From Bacteroidales bacterium (GTDB lineage Bacteria; Bacteroidota; Bacteroidia; Bacteroidales; UBA932), in NCBI GenBank assembly GCA_017398335.1, contig JAFQGK010000024.1:1-64000 (forward strand): a stretch of DNA of 64,000 bases, given 5' to 3'. The translations under genes and the position numbers were made by a program. This document shows, in pieces, positions 63,401 to 64,000 of this stretch. Below the pieces are notes generated by a model. That model did not search any database. It had not been told where the DNA came from and saw only the letters and a program-made list of their open reading frames with translations. Positions within the stretch are counted from its first letter, which is position 1. Each line of letters starts with the position of its first letter.

Positions 63401-64000
63401 AGTAGATTCTCATCTTGCATCTGATTATCCGAACTGTACTCGCGGACTCGTCGTAAGTACAAGCCAGTATGTGACTCCTTTTGCAAGTGACCGTGAATGG
63501 GGACGTCCGGATCTGATCTACTGGATGAATGCGAATGGATTCACATATGTCGAAGATACTCAAAAATATTGTGGATATAGCAATACCAAAGGCTTCCTTG
63601 CCATTAATCAGGCGAATGTAACGTCATATGGTGATGTGATACGTGTCGATCTCTGTAATGCCGTTACTCAGCACCGTAATGCCGTCCAGGCGCCTCAGAC
63701 TGCAAGTGATTGGTATGTTCCTGCGTATCAGGAAATGACATTGCTGTATGAGAATCTTGACAAAGTGAATGCGTCGTTGTCAAATGCAGGTGGAGAAGTT
63801 GTAAACAAGACCTATACAATTACTTATACAATTTCAAATGGGCAGGAGGTAACTGCAAAGAAGGGACAGCAGTATTACTATAGCAATGTGGGAGTGAACC
63901 AGATTACAGCCTTTGATATGAACACTTCAAATCAGGTTCAGCCTTCATTGTATAAGGATGGCGATGCCTTTGCCGCGGCGTCATATGGAGAAAATACTCC
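60456..64000 (+). CDS. Large multi-Ig-like surface lipoprotein (runs past the window)
   Basis: An open frame from the ATG at 60456 to the window end encodes at least 1181 residues. The signal peptide is MKNISRIFAFLLVSFAVFAGC, followed by REDQ. At least eight Ig-like (Big_2) repeats are visible, each with a W-(Y/T)-S-(S/T)-(A/D) strand and an IATV/VASVD-G-x-V-T-A strand, for example VWTTADESVAEVEKNGLVTA and VEWYSSDKEAVSVDGNGHIKA. From about residue 950 a different domain begins (VGDYYYSDGTWSSEL, VGVVFAKVNV, ASDWYVPAYQEMTLLYENLD), which is similar to FISUMP-type or DUF1566-like C-terminal domains. Function unknown, likely adhesion or binding. Confidence 0.82.
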   Translation, partial: MKNISRIFAFLLVSFAVFAGCREDQPLEPVMLELDRTNMRMRVGQSQQLNARLQGSTDKLVWTTADESVAEVEKNGLVTAVGPGQTVITVTAGNVSESCNVEVTEFKADELLLNADIKDNALVLTTGDEYQIEPRFYKDGEKVNDMVYPSYSVDNVVPAREGESVATVDPEGLVKATAPGTVEITVSGAGIRNTFMLTVKELSLDKTSLNLYLQETATITATVLPSGLPDSESAVEWYSSDKEAVSVDGNGHIKALKVTEAPVEIFAFANRVSAVCMVTVTEYVAHSVAFTDLDEKVRKNGDIYEMYVGDSPVVLSTSFKDSQGTDVSHMVIDKAFASSDKSVATVSSEGVLEVAGPGNTRISVSGAGVETSFELTVVQGVESLSLTPSELKTVYEGDEPFTIAATVLPENASVKDVTFTSDKPSVASVDPVTGLVTIGSEGVARITVSTKGFKRPVKDAEGNYSFENLTSTLIVNVQKKEVEVATVTIHAEGIVDGVLVVEKGTVVQLTALAEPAEFTGTCSWMVTDGIVSVDDDGKLTALATGTTTVVLVAVTPDGQTATAELPVTVTGINPTSIEIVNGEGLKAAVNETPIVLEARATAPSNADFAGVNWYSSDEKIVRVDESGRLTYVGLGKATVTAKAKTWDGSEELPDVKAEFALEILNTAVTDFDIICVDGGIYHSGVQYLEEGESLRLECVTTPTGAVPNTVAWKSSMADAAVVSADGIVTGIKTPYETGVDVSIICTVDGSIERTFNLKVIRIQPKDIVVTLPDRPLKVGEAWDLNPTVIPESLGLYPSNSFQSPVNASGVFVSYYPGNINFGFFVSNTHSESVIRTLQRYYTITVEPYWVTEVTLPDKFEMTAGSSSILTPSFKSDVEGIAPTYTDVVWTSSAPDIVSVDAKTGEVVAHKEGTAEIKATTIHDYAVPSGQAHRSAVCVVNVKQPEVELNVGDYYYSDGTWSSELDPSKTVVGVVFAKVNVAAVDSHLASDYPNCTRGLVVSTSQYVTPFASDREWGRPDLIYWMNANGFTYVEDTQKYCGYSNTKGFLAINQANVTSYGDVIRVDLCNAVTQHRNAVQAPQTASDWYVPAYQEMTLLYENLDKVNASLSNAGGEVVNKTYTITYTISNGQEVTAKKGQQYYYSNVGVNQITAFDMNTSNQVQPSLYKDGDAFAAASYGENT

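Noticed and set aside
1..64000. tRNA, rRNA, insertion sequences, prophage or conjugative element genes
   Set aside because: None was recognised by reading either strand; a tRNA or covariance-model scan would be needed to exclude small RNAs.

Overview
The window looks like chromosomal DNA of a gut-type member of the order Bacteroidales (phylum Bacteroidota). The evidence is a SusC/SusD pair, many lipoproteins with acidic residues just after the lipobox cysteine, BACON, Ig-like, DUF4988, DUF4302, DUF4290 and DUF3822 families, a histone H1-like Hc1 protein, and promoters of the Bacteroides type (TTTG, about 20 bases, TAnnTTTG). The family cannot be fixed from the sequence; the ptb-buk pair and the low-complexity surface proteins are compatible with Rikenellaceae or a related uncultured group (inference). 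No rRNA, tRNA, CRISPR array, insertion sequence or prophage was seen, and no gene-free stretch exceeds 300 bases.

Layout. 1-6.5 kb: start of tpiA, a 790-residue collagen-like surface lipoprotein, then leftward housekeeping genes (Hc1 histone, pth, rplY, purC) and a 359-residue GNAT-like protein carrying an in-frame palindromic repeat. 6.6-12.2 kb: umuDC, pgi, hsp20, a second palindromic-repeat cluster, manA and an S4 RNA-binding protein. 12.3-24.9 kb: a seven-gene surface operon (susC, susD, zinc metallopeptidase, DUF4302, BACON, DUF4988, and a 1043-residue leucine-rich-repeat protein). Its susC is split between signal peptide and mature protein by a run of nine G; eight G would restore the frame. 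25-31.8 kb: reverse rubrerythrin on the left strand, then addB-addA-like helicase-nuclease genes. 31.9-35.6 kb: DUF4290, ftsK, lolA. 35.6-39 kb: a FISUMP-type lipoprotein, apbE and a short ComEC-like membrane protein. 39-46.4 kb: ackA-ptb-buk-glpABC, a fermentation cassette joining acyl-phosphate kinases to anaerobic glycerol-3-phosphate dehydrogenase. 46.4-51.8 kb: a leftward run nrnA-FKBP-FKBP-MATE-serine hydrolase. 51.9-59.4 kb: a conserved membrane-anchored protein, DUF3822, rsmD, sulP, a HerA-like ATPase, then leftward nadD and gmk, and rightward fba. 59.5-64 kb: two Ig-like-repeat lipoproteins, the second running off the end.

How the parts work together. The 12-25 kb operon probably forms one nutrient-capture machine: SusC/SusD for import, a surface zinc peptidase, and adhesive or stalk lipoproteins for binding; the G-run gives it a possible on/off switch at the import channel. 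Most other genes are core metabolism, translation and repair. The strongest candidates for something new are the susC G-run, the palindromic element that has become part of a protein, the domesticated homing-type GNAT protein, and Cys/His-rich insertions in ManA and the adjacent small heat-shock protein.
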